Shown here: piece after piece, positions 46,490 through 57,364 of the stretch
Layout of the letters: each line of letters opens with the position of its first letter
How positions within the stretch are numbered: the stretch's first letter is position 1
NCBI RefSeq assembly: GCF_947179515.1
Contig: NC_067473.1
Location: forward strand, 76,930,936 to 76,994,935
From: Apodemus sylvaticus
Taxonomy: Eukaryota; Chordata; Mammalia; Rodentia; Muridae
Reading direction: 5' to 3'
DNA length: 64,000 bases
Notes under the pieces: model-generated
The model's database searches: none
Told to the model about the DNA's origin: nothing
The model's input: only the letters and a program-made list of their open reading frames with translations
Translations under genes and position numbers: made by a program

Positions 46490-47104
46490 AGGAGAGTGTG
46501 ATGGGGGAGGCATGATGAGAAGATTAAATGGAGACGGAAATGGAGAGAGGAGTAAGGGCAGAATGTAAGGAGGGATGGCTAACACCAATAACCATTGGAG
46601 GGGCCATATAGAAGCCTACTACAGTAGAAGCCTCTTAAAATACACAGATACATGAAAGAAATCTAAATGTACTGACCAAGTAACAGGAGAGACAAAGCCC
46701 CAACAAGACATATCTTGCCACTGAGTGGAAACCTCTTGCACCAGAAATAGGTTACAAATAATTGAGCTGTTGGCCAAAGGGCCCCATGGAAACTCCCAAA
46801 TAGGTGATTGTCAAGGCTATTGGTTGTTCTCCAAAAACTGACAATAAAGCCCTATTACTGCAGACAATACCTACATATCTCACTGAACACAGAGAAGTTG
46901 TGCTGGTGACTACATAGAGCCTTCACTCCTACCTACTAATACTCATGGTATTAGAAGGTACTAGTCACACTGCCAGAGAGCAAGGTAACTGTCAGCCCAG
47001 CTGTAAACACCTCAATGTATAATGGTGATCTACCTATATAATATGCTGGTGCAATAATGGCAAAGTGGTTGGAAGTAACCAGCCACTATATGATTGGATT
47101 TAAG
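46490..47104 (+). mobile_element. Older L1-type 3'UTR, left part (host of the full-length L1)
   Basis: Recognisable dispersed rodent sequence (tagaagcctactacagtaga, gttggccaaagggccccatg, aaccagccactatatgattg). The matching right part is at 53640-54290, so the two are one older element, split by the full-length L1. I attribute it to an older L1 3'UTR because the right part ends in an L1-like AATAAA terminus; the name is uncertain. Confidence 0.6.
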
Positions 47105-47230
47105 GCCCTGCGCCCACGATCACTGACCTTCGCTGACCAGCCGGGCGGCAAGCAGCTGCAGTTGTGCTGCGCCTTTCCTGCACGGAGGCCACTTCAGAAC
47201 TCGGCCTCCCACCAGTCAGGAGAGGTGCAT

Positions 47231-47239
47231 CCATCTTGG
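47231..47239 (-). promoter_or_regulatory. Candidate YY1 site
   Basis: ccatcttgg matches the CCATNTT YY1 core (complement of caagatgg). YY1 sites are known near L1 starts; here it is inferred from sequence only. Confidence 0.45.
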
Positions 47240-47410
47240 TTCCGGACTCCGGGGATCGGACAGACTGAGGTACACAAACATAATCCGAGGCCAACACTGC
47301 GGTGGTCTGAGCCCGACGGGCGTTGGCCTGCACCCAGGCCCTGGGCTTGTCGGGGGGCCATCGGGGTGCCAATCCAGCCAGGGGTTTTTTTGCCCAGGCC
47401 TGCGCGCACC

Positions 47411-47422
47411 GCCGCCATTTTG
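47411..47422 (+). promoter_or_regulatory. Candidate YY1 site
   Basis: gccgccattttg is a strong match to the YY1 consensus. Confidence 0.55.
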
Positions 47423-48212
47423 CCTGCAGGACAACAGAGAGCTCTGGCGGGCAGACCTGTAACAGGCATAGCCTGAGGCTAACAAAGCGAGGGTCTAGGC
47501 CCCAAAAGGCACAGGACTGACCCCAAGGACTGGGCGGCTTGGTGGGCCATCTGTGAGTCAGTCCGCCCAGGAGATTGTTAGCACAGCAGACTCTCCCGGC
47601 GCTTTCAGGGAGCGCGGGCGTGCATGCCCAGCATCCTAGTCACCTGGCAGACCCAATTAATAGTCATAGCCCTAGGGGAACTTTGCTCGGACCTTGGCCT
47701 CCCAGGCTTTTGCCTGGACTCAGGGACTGGGCGGCCAGGCTAACCTTGTGTGCGACAGCCCGGTTGGCGGATCGGCTGCCCAGCTGAGTGAGCGGAACAC
47801 AGGGGAGATCACAGCAGCATACATCATCTGCACTCCCTGGGGGTGCACACAGGCTCCATCTGGTCCACAGACACAATCTGGGGCAAGGCCTCAGGCTGAA
47901 GCCCTCAGCTCTACTCCCTCCGCTTCCGGATCCAGATCAGCCTGGGCGGCAGCACCACATCTCCAAGTCCTGTAAGTGGCTAGCTGGGCTTCCGGGAGGC
48001 CAGCTGGGAGAAGTCAGTGTGCTCCAGTGAATCCAGCAGGCCCCAGCGGGAGCCTTCGGGTGCCTGCTTTGGGATCTGAACAGCCTGGGCAGCAGCGCCC
48101 TGTCTACAAGCAATGCAGGAGGTAAGCTGTGCACCAGAGGCCAACTGGGAAGGGGCAGCTTACACTGGTGAGTCCAGCACTGACAAGACAAACTAACATC
48201 AGTGAGAACTAG

Positions 48213-49484
48213 ATGGCAAAAGGCAAATGCAGGAACGTCACTAACAGAAATCAAGGCAATATGGCAACATCTGAACCCAATTCTCCTCTACCAACATGTC
48301 CTGGATACCCCATCACACCAGTAAAACAAGATTTGGATTTAAAATCACTGGTCATGATGCTGGTACAGGAACACATGAAGGACATACTTAAAGAAATTCA
48401 GGAGAAAATGGATCAAAAGTTAGAAGCCCTTGCAAGGGAAACACAAAAATCGTTGAAAGAAATCCAGGAGAATACAAAAGCCAACAAGGAGGAAATGCAA
48501 AAAACACTTAAAGAAATACAGGAGAACTTTGGTCAACAGGCTGAGGTCATGAAAAACGAAACACAAAAATCTCTTAAAGAAATACAGGAGAACTTTGGTC
48601 AACAGGCTGAGGTCATGAAAAACGAAACACAAAAATCTCTTAAAGAATTCCAGGAAAAAACAAACATGCAAGTGAAGGAGCTAAGCAAAACCATCCAGGA
48701 TCTAAAATCAGAAGTAGAAACAACTAAGAAAACTCAAAGGGAGACAACTTTGGAGATAGAAAGCCTTGGGAAGAAATCGGGGGACAGAGATGCAAATTTC
48801 AACAACAGAATACAAGAGATAGAAGAAAGAATCTCAGATGCTGAAGATTCCATAGAAACCATGGACTCAACAGTTAAAGAAAATGCAAAATGCAAAAAGC
48901 TTGTAACCCAAAATATCCAGGAAATCCAGGACACAATGAGAAGACCAAACCTAAGGATTATAGGCATAGATGAGAGTGAAGATTTACAACTTAAAGGGCC
49001 AGCAAATATCTTCAATAAAATTATAGAAGAAAACTTCCCTAACCTAAAGAGAGAGATGCCCATGAATATACAAGAAGCCTACAGAACTCCAAACAGACTG
49101 GACCAGAACAGAAATACTTCCCGTCACATAATAATCAAAACACCAAATGTTCTAAACAAAGAAAGAATACTAAAGGCAGTAAGAGAAAAAGGCCAAGTAA
49201 CATATAAAGGAAGACCTATCAGAATCACAGCAGACTTTTCACCTGAGACTATGAAGGCTAGAAGGTCCTGGGCAGATCTCATGCAGACTCTAAGAGAACA
49301 CAAATGCCAACCAAAACTACTATATCCAGCAAAACTCTCAATCACCATAGATGGAGAAACTAAGATATTTCATGACAAAACCAAGTTTACCCAATATCTA
49401 TCCACAAACCCAGCCCTGAAAAGGATAATAGGAGGACAACACCAACACAAGGAGGGAAACTTCACCCTGGAAAAAGCAAGATAG
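48213..49484 (+). CDS. ORF1: L1 ORF1p, RNA-binding chaperone, intact (423 aa)
   Basis: ORF1p coats L1 RNA in the cytoplasm as a coiled-coil trimer and acts as a nucleic-acid chaperone. The start is the ATG in ctagATGG, directly after the 5'UTR. Residues about 45-190 form a long Lys/Glu/Gln-rich coiled coil. About 240-320 is the RRM-type domain (RRPNLRIIGIDE, then NIFNKIIEENFPNL and NIQEAYRTPNRLD). About 325-400 is the C-terminal domain (REKGQVTYKGRPIRI, LREHKCQPKLLYPAKLS). At 423 residues it is longer than the roughly 360-370 usual in mouse. The excess lies in 22-residue coiled-coil blocks: residues 104-125 and 126-147 are near-identical (DNA 48522-48587 and 48588-48653, two mismatches), and 64-85 is a related block. 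No stop or frameshift. ORF2 follows after 59 bases. Confidence 0.97.
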   Translation: MAKGKCRNVTNRNQGNMATSEPNSPLPTCPGYPITPVKQDLDLKSLVMMLVQEHMKDILKEIQEKMDQKLEALARETQKSLKEIQENTKANKEEMQKTLKEIQENFGQQAEVMKNETQKSLKEIQENFGQQAEVMKNETQKSLKEFQEKTNMQVKELSKTIQDLKSEVETTKKTQRETTLEIESLGKKSGDRDANFNNRIQEIEERISDAEDSIETMDSTVKENAKCKKLVTQNIQEIQDTMRRPNLRIIGIDESEDLQLKGPANIFNKIIEENFPNLKREMPMNIQEAYRTPNRLDQNRNTSRHIIIKTPNVLNKERILKAVREKGQVTYKGRPIRITADFSPETMKARRSWADLMQTLREHKCQPKLLYPAKLSITIDGETKIFHDKTKFTQYLSTNPALKRIIGGQHQHKEGNFTLEKAR

Positions 49485-49543
49485 TAACCTTTCATCAAAC
49501 CCAAAAGAAGATAAGCATTCAAATTTAAAAAATAACGGCAAAA

Positions 49544-52500
49544 ATGATAGGAAGTAACAATCACTATTCCTTAATATCTCTTAACATCAATGCACTTAAT
49601 GCCCCAATAAAAAGACACAGACTAACTGACTGGATACGTAAACAGGACCCTACATTTTGCTGCTTACAGGAAACACACCTCAGAGTCAAAGACAAACACT
49701 ACCTTAGAGTAAAAGGCTGGAAGACAATTTTACAAGCAAATGGTCTCAGGAAACACGCTGGAGTAGCCATTTTAATATCAGATAAAATTGACTTTCAACC
49801 CAAAGTCATCAAAAGGGACCCTGAGGGACACTTCTTGCTGGTCAAAGGAAAAATACAAAAAGAAGAACTGTCAATCCTGAACATCTATGCCCCAAATGCA
49901 AGGGCACCCTCTTTCGTAAAAGAAACTTTATTAAAACTAAAAGCATACATTGCACCTAACACAATAATTGTGGGTGACTTCAACACTGCACTTTCCTCAA
50001 TGGACCGATCAGGAAAACAGAAACTAAACAGGGACACAATGAAACTAATTGAAGCTTTGGACCAATTAGATTTAACAGATATATATAGAACATTCTATCC
50101 TAAAACAAAAGAATATACCTTTTTCTCAGCACCTCATGGTACCTTCTCCAAAATCGACCATATAATTGGTCACAAGACAGACCTCAACAAATATAAGAAG
50201 ATAGAACTAATCCCATGCCTCCTATCTGATCACTATGGAGTAAAAGTGGTCTTCAATAGCAACAGAAACAACAGAAAACCCACATACACGTAGAAACTGA
50301 ACAATACTCTACTCAATGATACCTTGGTCAAGGAAGAAATAAAGAAAGAAATTAAAGACTTTTTAGAACACAATGAAAATGAAAACACAACATACCCAAA
50401 TCTATGGGACACAATGAAAGCAGTGCTAAGAGGAAAACTCATAGCCCTGAGTGCCTCCAAAAAGAAAATGGAGAGAGCATACATTACCAGCTTAATGACA
50501 CACCTGAAAGCCCTAGAACAAAAAGAAGCTATTTCGCCCAGGAGGAGTAGAAGGCAGGAAATCATCAAACTCAGGGCCGAAATCAATCAAGTAGAAACAA
50601 AGAGAACCATACAAAAAATCAACAAAACCAGGAGCTGGTTCTTTGAGAAAATCAACAAGATAGATAAACCCTTAGCCAGACTGACCAAAGGACACAGAGA
50701 AAGTATCCAAATTAACAAACTTAGAAATGAAAAGGGAGATATAACAACAGAAACTGAGGAAATCCAAAAAATCATCAGATCCTACTACAAGAGCCTGTAC
50801 TCAACACAACTGGAGAATCTGGAGGAAATGGACAATTTCCTTGACAGATACCAAATACCAAAATTAAATCAGGACCAACTAGACCATCTAAACAGTCCCA
50901 TAATGCCTAAAGAAATAGAAGGAGTCATAGAAAGTCTTCCAACCAAAAAAAGCACAGGACCAGATGGCTTCAGTGCAGAATTCTACCAGACCTTCAAAGA
51001 AGAGTTAACACCAATACTCTTCAAACTATTCCACAAAATAGAAACAGAAGGAACACTACCCAATTCCTTCTACGAAGCCACAATTACGCTGATACCAAAG
51101 CCACACAAAGATCCAACAAAGAAAGAGAACTTCAGACCAATTTCCCTTATGAACATAGATGCAAAAATACTCAATAAAATTCTTGCCAACCGAATCCAAG
51201 AACACATCAAAACGATCATCCACCATGATCAAGTAGGCTTTATCCCGGGAATGCAGGGTTAGTTCAATATACGGAAATCCATCAATACAATCCACTACAT
51301 AAACAAACTCAAAGAACAAAACCACATGGTCATTTCATTGGATGCTGAAAAAGCATTTGACAAAATTCAGCATCCCTTCATGCTTAAAGTCTTGGAGAGA
51401 ACAGGAATTCAAGGCCCATACCTAAACATAGTAAAAGCAATATACAGCAAACCGGTAGCCAGCATCAAACTAAATGGAGAGAAACTTGAAGCAATCCCAC
51501 TGAAATCAGGGACCAGACAAGGCTGCCCCCTTTCTCCTTATTTTTCAATATTGTACTTGAGGTACTAGCTCGGGCAATTCGACAACATAAGGAGGTCAAA
51601 GGGATACAAATTGGAAAGGAAGAAGTCAAACTATCATTATTTGCAGACGACATGATCGTCTACCTAAGTGACCCAAAGAACTCCACTAGAGAGCTCCTAC
51701 AGCTGATAAACAACTTCAGCAAAGTGGCAGGTTATAAAAGCAACTCCAGCAAATCAGTGGCCTTCCTATACTCAAAGGATAAGCAGGCTGAGAAAGAAAT
51801 CAGGGAAATGACCCCCTTCACAATAGCCACAAACAGTATAAAGTATCTTGGGGTGACTCTTACCAAACATGTGAAAGATCTGTATGACAAGAACTTCAAG
51901 ACTCTGAAGAAGGAAATGGAAGAAGACCTCAAAAAATGGGAAAACCTCCCATGCTCATGGATCGGTAGAATCAATATAGTTAAAATGGCCATTTTGCCTA
52001 AAGCACTATACAGATTCAATGCAATACCCATCAAAATCCCAACTCAATTATTCACAGAGTTAGAAAGAGCAATTATCAAATTCATCTGGAACAACAAAAA
52101 ACCCAGGATAGCTAAAACTATTCTCAGCAACAAAAGAAAATCTGGGGGAATCAGTATCCCTGACCTCAAGCAATACTACAGAGCAATAGTGTTAAAAACT
52201 GCATGGTATTGGTACAGTGACAGGCAGGAGGATCAATGGAACAGGATTGAAGATCCAGAAATGAACCCACACACCTATGGCCACTTGATCCTCGACAAAG
52301 AGGCTGAAAACATCCAATGGAAAAAAGATAGCCTTTTCAACAAATGGTGCTGGTTCAACTGGAGGTCAGCATGCAGAAGAATGCGAATTGATCCATCCTT
52401 GTCTCCTTGTACTAAGATCAAATCCAAATGGATCAAGGACCTCCACATAAAGCCAGATACTCTGAAGCTAATAGAAAAGAAACTGGGGAAGACCCTTGCG

Positions 52501-53366
52501 GACATCGGTACAGGGAGAAAGTTTCTGAACAGAACACCAATAGCGTATGCTCTAAGAGCAAGAATTGACAAATGGGACCTCATAAGGTTACAGAGTTTCT
52601 GTAAGGCAAAGGACACCATCAAGAGGACAGATCGGCAACCAACAAATTGGGAAAAGATCTTCACCAATCCTACATCAGATAGAGGGCTAATATCCAATAT
52701 ATATAAAGAACTCAAGAAGTTAGACTCCAGAAAACCGAACAACCCTATTAAAAATGGGGTACAGAGTTAAACAAAGAATTCTCACCTGAAGAACTTCGGA
52801 TGGCAGAGAAGCATCTTAAAAAATGCTCAACTTCATTAGTCATTAGGGAAATGCAAATCAAAACAACCCTAAGATTTCATCTTACACCAGTCAGAATGGC
52901 TAAGATTAAAAATTCAGGAGACAGCAGGTGTTGGAGAGGGTGTGGAGAAAGAGGAACACTCCTCCACTGCTGGTGGGGTTGCAAGTTGGTACAACCACTC
53001 TGGAAATCAGTCTGGCGGTTCCTCCGAAAACTGGGCACCTCACTTCCAGAAGATCCTGCTATACCACTCCTGGGCATATATCCAGAGGATTCCCCACCAT
53101 GTAATAAGGATACATGCTCTACTATGTTCATAGCAGCCCTATTTATAATTGCCAGATGCTGGAAAGAACCCAGGTATCCCTCAACAGAAGAGTGGATGCA
53201 AAAAATGTGGTATATCTACACAATGGAGTACTATTCAGCCATTAGAAACAATGAATTCATGAAATTCTTAGGCAAATGGATGGAGCTAGAGAACATCATA
53301 CTAAGTGAGGTAACCCAGACTCAAAAGGTGAATCATGGTATGCACTCACTAATAAGTGGATATTAA
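49544..53366 (+). pseudogene. ORF2: L1 ORF2, endonuclease and reverse transcriptase, disabled
   Basis: ORF2p nicks target DNA and reverse-transcribes L1 RNA. The endonuclease part (49544-50290) is open and keeps the family's active-site motifs: LNINAL, LQETHL, NIYAPN, GDFNTAL, SKIDHI and SDHYG. The reverse transcriptase has FADD at 51640-51651. The Cys-rich C-terminus (CWRGCGERGTLLHCWWGC) and terminal SLISGY are present. Four lesions disable it: TAG at 50291-50293 (codon 250) and TAG at 51260-51262 (codon 573), both in place of tryptophan TGG; a one-base loss near 51541; and a one-base loss in the A-run at 52750-52754. Length corrected for these losses is about 1275 codons, normal for the family. 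A truncated endonuclease-only product of 249 residues is possible but has no expected mobility function. Confidence 0.97.
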
Positions 53367-53603
53367 CCTAGAAAACTGGAATACCCAAAACATAATCCAC
53401 ACATCAAATGAGATACAAGAAGAAAGGAGGAGTGGCCCCTGGTTCTGGAAAGACTCAGTGAAACAGTATTCGGCAAAACCAGAACGGGGAAGTGGGAAGG
53501 GGTGGGAGGGAGGACAGGGGAAGAGAAGGGGGCTTACGGGACTTTCGGGGAGTGGGGGGGCTAGAAAAGGGGAAATCATTTGAAATGTAAATAAATTATA
53601 TCG
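53367..53603 (+). other. L1 3'UTR with G-rich tract and poly(A) signals
   Basis: 53485-53571 is a G-rich purine tract with many GGG and GGGG runs, a conserved feature of rodent L1 3'UTRs able in principle to form a G-quadruplex. AATAAA occurs at 53590-53595 and 53604-53609, just before the A-tail. Confidence 0.9.
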
Positions 53604-53639
53604 AATAAAAAAAAGAAAAAAATATCGCATGAAAATTTA

Positions 53640-54290
53640 TTTTTAATTTAAAAAAAATTAGAAAGAGGGGAAGGGCTCAGGGAACCCAATAGAAGAGGAA
53701 ACAGAAAGAAGTTAAGAGCAGAGGGGATGGAGGAAACCAAGAAGACAAGGCCCTCTAATCAACATGATCAAAGCTCATGCACAGGGCCTCCACAGGTCTG
53801 CATGCACGCATGTGCGCGCACACGCACACACACACACATGCATGCAATATATATGTATGCATGTATGTATGTATGTATGCATGTATGTATGTATGCATAT
53901 TTCCAGTTTAGTGGTTTTACGGGATACCTGAGTGTGGGAATGAGTGGATCTCTGATTGTGGGTCCCTTCTATGGGCTCTTTTCCTTCTGTTTGCTTGCTT
54001 ATCTTGACTACTCTGATGTGTTAGTTTTTGTTTTATCTCATTATATTTATATATAAAGTGCAATGTAATATATGTTATATATAATATATACAATATATTA
54101 TAATATTATGTATTATATCTTATATTATTTTATTTTATTATCATCCCTTAGAAGACCATTTTCTAAAAAGAGAGAGAGGGAGTGGATCCAGATGGAAGGT
54201 GAGGTGGTGAGGATCTGGGAGGAGGAGAGTGAGGGGAAACCATAATTACAATATATTATGTGAGGAAAAAATATATTTTCAATAAAAGGA
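53640..54290 (+). mobile_element. Older L1-type 3'UTR, right part
   Basis: Continues the element at 46490-47104: gggctcagggaacccaatag, ggccctctaatcaacatgat, gggagtggatccagatgg-type words near 54178, and ends attttcaataaaaggaaa. A CA/TGTA microsatellite (53797-53900) and a TATA-rich stretch (54048-54135) lie within. Confidence 0.65.
53797..53900. repeat. (CA)n-(TGTA)n microsatellite
   Basis: cacgcacaca units, then about ten tgta/tgca tetramers. Confidence 0.95.
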
Positions 54291-54439
54291 AAAAACTGTC
54301 ATAGCAGCCCCTGAACAATGAGCCCCCTGTGTGCTGGGACAGGTGTTCTGCTGTTTCAGAGCCACCTTGATAAACCTGTTGGAAGCATTCATGTTGTCCA
54401 TGAACCCCATCTTTTCCCTTTGTTTATTGAGGTTTGACT

Positions 54440-54600
54440 ATACTTAACTACTAAAAAGAGAGAAGAAAGAGACAAAAGAGAGAAAAACCACAAAGTTTGG
54501 TGGCTGGGAGGTGGTTGTGGATCTGGATGAGCTGAGTGGGATGAACATGATAAAATATATTAAGATTCTCAAAGAATTAATAAAAATACTTCCTAAAAGT
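54440..54600 (+). mobile_element. L1 3' end fragment, older family
   Basis: ggatctggatgagctgagtg and the end gattctcaaagaattaataa are typical of an older rodent L1 terminus (its complement occurs at 16710). Confidence 0.75.
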
Positions 54601-54714
54601 AGCAAAAGTAAAGTTTGCCCTTTGGTGTCAAGTTGGGGAAAGGGATTGGGGAGGAGACTAATTTTATTTTAATTAAAAACGCACTTTAAAAAAGATCCTA
54701 CTGGGTTTGATCTC

Positions 54715-54855
54715 TCTCGCTGGCATGTCCTAATGGCTAATGATCTGAACACAGTCACATGTGCCCTGCATGTTTTCTTTGGACAAATGACTATCTACAG
54801 CTTCACAGCCTTTGCTTTCTTTAAATTGCATTGCCTTTTTGCTATTGAACAGCTC
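54715..54855 (-). mobile_element. Ancient L1 ORF2 fragment
   Basis: taatggctaatgatctgaac and ttctttggacaaatgactat match the complement of the old L1 ORF2 end in which other copies read gatgattaatgatgttgaac. Very decayed. Confidence 0.5.
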
Positions 54856-54864
54856 CATCTATGA

Positions 54865-55005
54865 GGAACGGGCTCTCACAAACACTGAGACTACTAAGAC
54901 CTTGATCCTGGACTTACGAGCTTCCAAACTGTGAGCAGAATATTTTTCTTGTTTATAATTTATACAGTCTAACAAATTTTGCTGTAGGAACCCAAACAAA
55001 CTACA
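54865..55005 (+). mobile_element. ERVL-MaLR LTR 3' fragment
   Basis: gaccttgatcctggacttac, gcttccaaactgtgagcaga and the terminal gtaggaacccaaacaaacta follow the MLT1/MST LTR end. Ancient retroviral-type relic without coding capacity. Confidence 0.7.
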
Positions 55006-55158
55006 AAAGATGCACAAAAATGCATCTAAATTACACCAGAGTGTATAAAACTCCTACTTTTTTTCAATATTTTCCTGAGTTCCCAAATCATTCTTAGTTC
55101 CAGGCCCACACCTAACTGCCCACACTGTCATTTGCATGTCCCCCTGCAGTTCTAAATT

Positions 55159-55503
55159 AATATTTTTAATTATTTATTTATATCCCAAGATGTTGCCCCC
55201 CATCCCCCCTCAAAGAGTTCCTCCCTCTATCTCTCTTCCCCTTCGCCTCTGAAAAGGCAGCTCCCCCATTATTGGTGCATCACACCTCTGCAGGGTTAGG
55301 TCCACCCCCTCCTCTCCCACTGAGGCCAGACATGGCAGCCCTCTGCTGCATGTGTCGGAGCATCAGACCAGCCCGAGGATGCTCTTTGGTTGTTGGCTCA
55401 GTCTCTAGGAGCTCCAAGAAGTCCAAGTTAGTTGACACTGTTGGTCTTCCTGTGAGGTTGTCATCTCCTGAGGGCCTCCAATCCTTTTCCTAACTCTTCC
55501 ATA
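55159..55503 (-). mobile_element. L1 (Lx-type) 3'UTR fragment
   Basis: attatttatttatatcccaa start, C-rich block, then ctcccactgaggccagacat and gttagttgacactgttggtc: an Lx-type 3'UTR complement. Confidence 0.85.
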
Positions 55504-55742
55504 CTAAATTACTATTTTAAGTCACCCCAGATTATTCCCCTTTCTCCCATTACCCAAGTTATCCACCTGAGACACGTGTTTGGTGCTTAACTATCATGAC
55601 TATCTTCTCACCTGCCTCTCATCTGATCTCTTGATCCAAATCATTACTGGGTTGATGTTTGGAGATAAATACTTTTATTTCCATACCAGTTTTTCTCTGA
55701 TTATCTTTGAACATTTTAGCAAAGTATATTATAAGATTCATG

Positions 55743-55946
55743 GGGCTGGAAAGATGGCTCAGAGGTTCAGAGCACTGACTGCTCTTCCAAAGGTCCTGAG
55801 TTCAATTCCCAGCAACCACATGGTGGCTCACAGTCACTTATAATGAGATCTGGTGCCCTCTTCTGGCTTGCAAGGATACATGCAGACAGAATGCTGTATA
55901 ATTAATTAATTAGTTAGTTAGTTAGTTAATTAATTAATTAATTAGA
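55743..55946 (+). mobile_element. B2 SINE with (TTAA)n tail
   Basis: ggctggaaagatggctcaga, gactgctcttccaaaggtcc, gagttcaattcccagcaacc and a tail of TTAA/TTAG units. Flanked by near-identical aagattcatg (55733) and aagatccatg (55947). Confidence 0.95.
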
Positions 55947-55959
55947 AAGATCCATGAAG

Positions 55960-57190
55960 ATCTGAGCAAACCTACAACAACATACATATTTAAATAGCCC
56001 ACCCCTTACCCTTACATTTTAACTTGGACCTATCCTTCAAACATTATCTTAAGTGCTGTATCTGTCAGGATGTCTTCCTTCTATAGACTCAACTCTATTA
56101 TAACATTTCCAATGGTGTACAGAGGCCACTATGAGCTACATCACAAACCAAGTGTTAGCATCTCTTCCCAACTCCACAATGATACCATGTAGACTGCTTA
56201 AACAAACAAAATCCAACCGCAAAGACAGAAATTTTATCTGAATTACTCTTATCTGTCCAGAGTCAACTGCCAGGATTCCAGCCCCAAGGCCACTCCAGAA
56301 ACACGGTCTAAAAGTAAATGTAAAAACAAGATACATCAGAGCCTTCCATCCTTTGAGGCCTTGACCACCACACTTTTAAGTAACTCCTGGCTGGACTACT
56401 GCAAAATCTCATAGGTTTCTCCTGTTGATTTACATCAATTAAAGTAGTAAGGAAAGAGTCTTCTTCCACTGCAAACTGGAACACAGCCAAGGGTGGGAAG
56501 AAAAGAGATAGGGAACTCTAAGGAGTCTAAGATTCTGCATCTAAGAAAGAATTATTAAACGTTCCAGGCCAGGAGGATGGGCCAGGAACATGGGTAGGAG
56601 AGGAGTTGGGGTGAGCAGGGAGCAGTCACCAGCAGAATAGCAGAAAACTATTGCAAAATTCTCAGTAGTGTATGCCAAAGAAAATCCACAAATGCTGCAA
56701 GGCAGAGTCTCTCCTTCACAAGAGGCAGAGGGAAAATAGAACAGCAGGCCACTGCTCATCACCCAGCACTCTAATTCTCCATGTGTGACCTGTGGTTCCA
56801 ATCTAGACTCTGCCTCTGAATGAAAGCAATCATTTATATTCATCGTTATAGTCACAACATCCTATTTACCTGAGCAAAACTGAATATGAATTACCATGTA
56901 CTAGGTCAAGTTACAATACATAATTATCATCACCAGCATTCCCCAAATGAGACTAGCACATAGTGAGTGTTACACATAATGAACACAATAGTTATGGGGA
57001 AATTTATTTTTAAAACATTAGGCATTTGAACAGAGGCTCCTCCTTTCTTATTAAAAGTGAGTTCTCACACCTACATATTTAAGGGAAATATACTAGGATC
57101 AGAAATTTACTTTGATAAGCATAAATAAATAAGTTAAATTAATGAATGGAATCTGGCCTGTGATAAAGCAAGAAGAGGAAAATAAGTGCT
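55960..57190. other. No gene or repeat recognised
   Basis: Unique sequence; short frames only. Confidence 0.5.
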
Positions 57191-57362
57191 GGCAGGTGTG
57201 CTGGTGCTTGCCTTTAATCCCAGCACTCAGGAGGCAGAGGAAGGCAGACAGGGACCAGCCTGGTCTACAGAGGAAGCTCTAGGGCAGCCAGGGTTACATA
57301 GAGAAATCCTGTCACAGAAAACAAAAACAAACAAACAAAACCCAAACTAACCAAACAAACAA
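57191..57362 (+). mobile_element. B1 SINE
   Basis: tgcctttaatcccagcactc, ccagcctggtctacagagga and an (AAAC)n tail. Moderately preserved. Confidence 0.93.
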
Positions 57363-57364
57363 AC

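Larger units (their letters stand above)
47105..48212 (+). promoter_or_regulatory. L1 5'UTR and internal promoter region
   Basis: GC- and CpG-rich, in contrast to its AT-rich surroundings. Murine L1 5'UTRs carry the RNA polymerase II promoter. Two imperfect copies of a unit of about 140 bases are visible (from 47938 and from 48081, both starting cagcctgggc and ending tgagtccagca-like). ggactgggcgg also recurs at 47527 and 47724. This suggests a partly monomeric promoter. Long frames on either strand result from the low stop density of GC-rich DNA. Confidence 0.85.
47105..53618 (+). mobile_element. Full-length murine L1 retrotransposon, ORF2-defective
   Basis: About 6.5 kb: GC-rich 5'UTR (47105-48212), ORF1 (48213-49484, intact), 58-base spacer, ORF2 (49544-53366, four disabling changes), 3'UTR (53367-53603) and A-tail. 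It is the only L1 here that keeps its 5' end. The exact 5' boundary is inferred from the change to GC-rich sequence. I found no perfect target-site duplication. Confidence 0.95.

Noticed and set aside
47057..48254. Many frames of 65-139 codons on both strands
   Set aside because: They lie in the GC-rich L1 5'UTR, where stop codons are rare. No ORF features or conserved motifs beyond L1.
49544..50293. Separate 249-codon endonuclease gene
   Set aside because: It is the N-terminal part of L1 ORF2 cut short by a nonsense codon; the downstream ORF2 sequence follows in the same frame.
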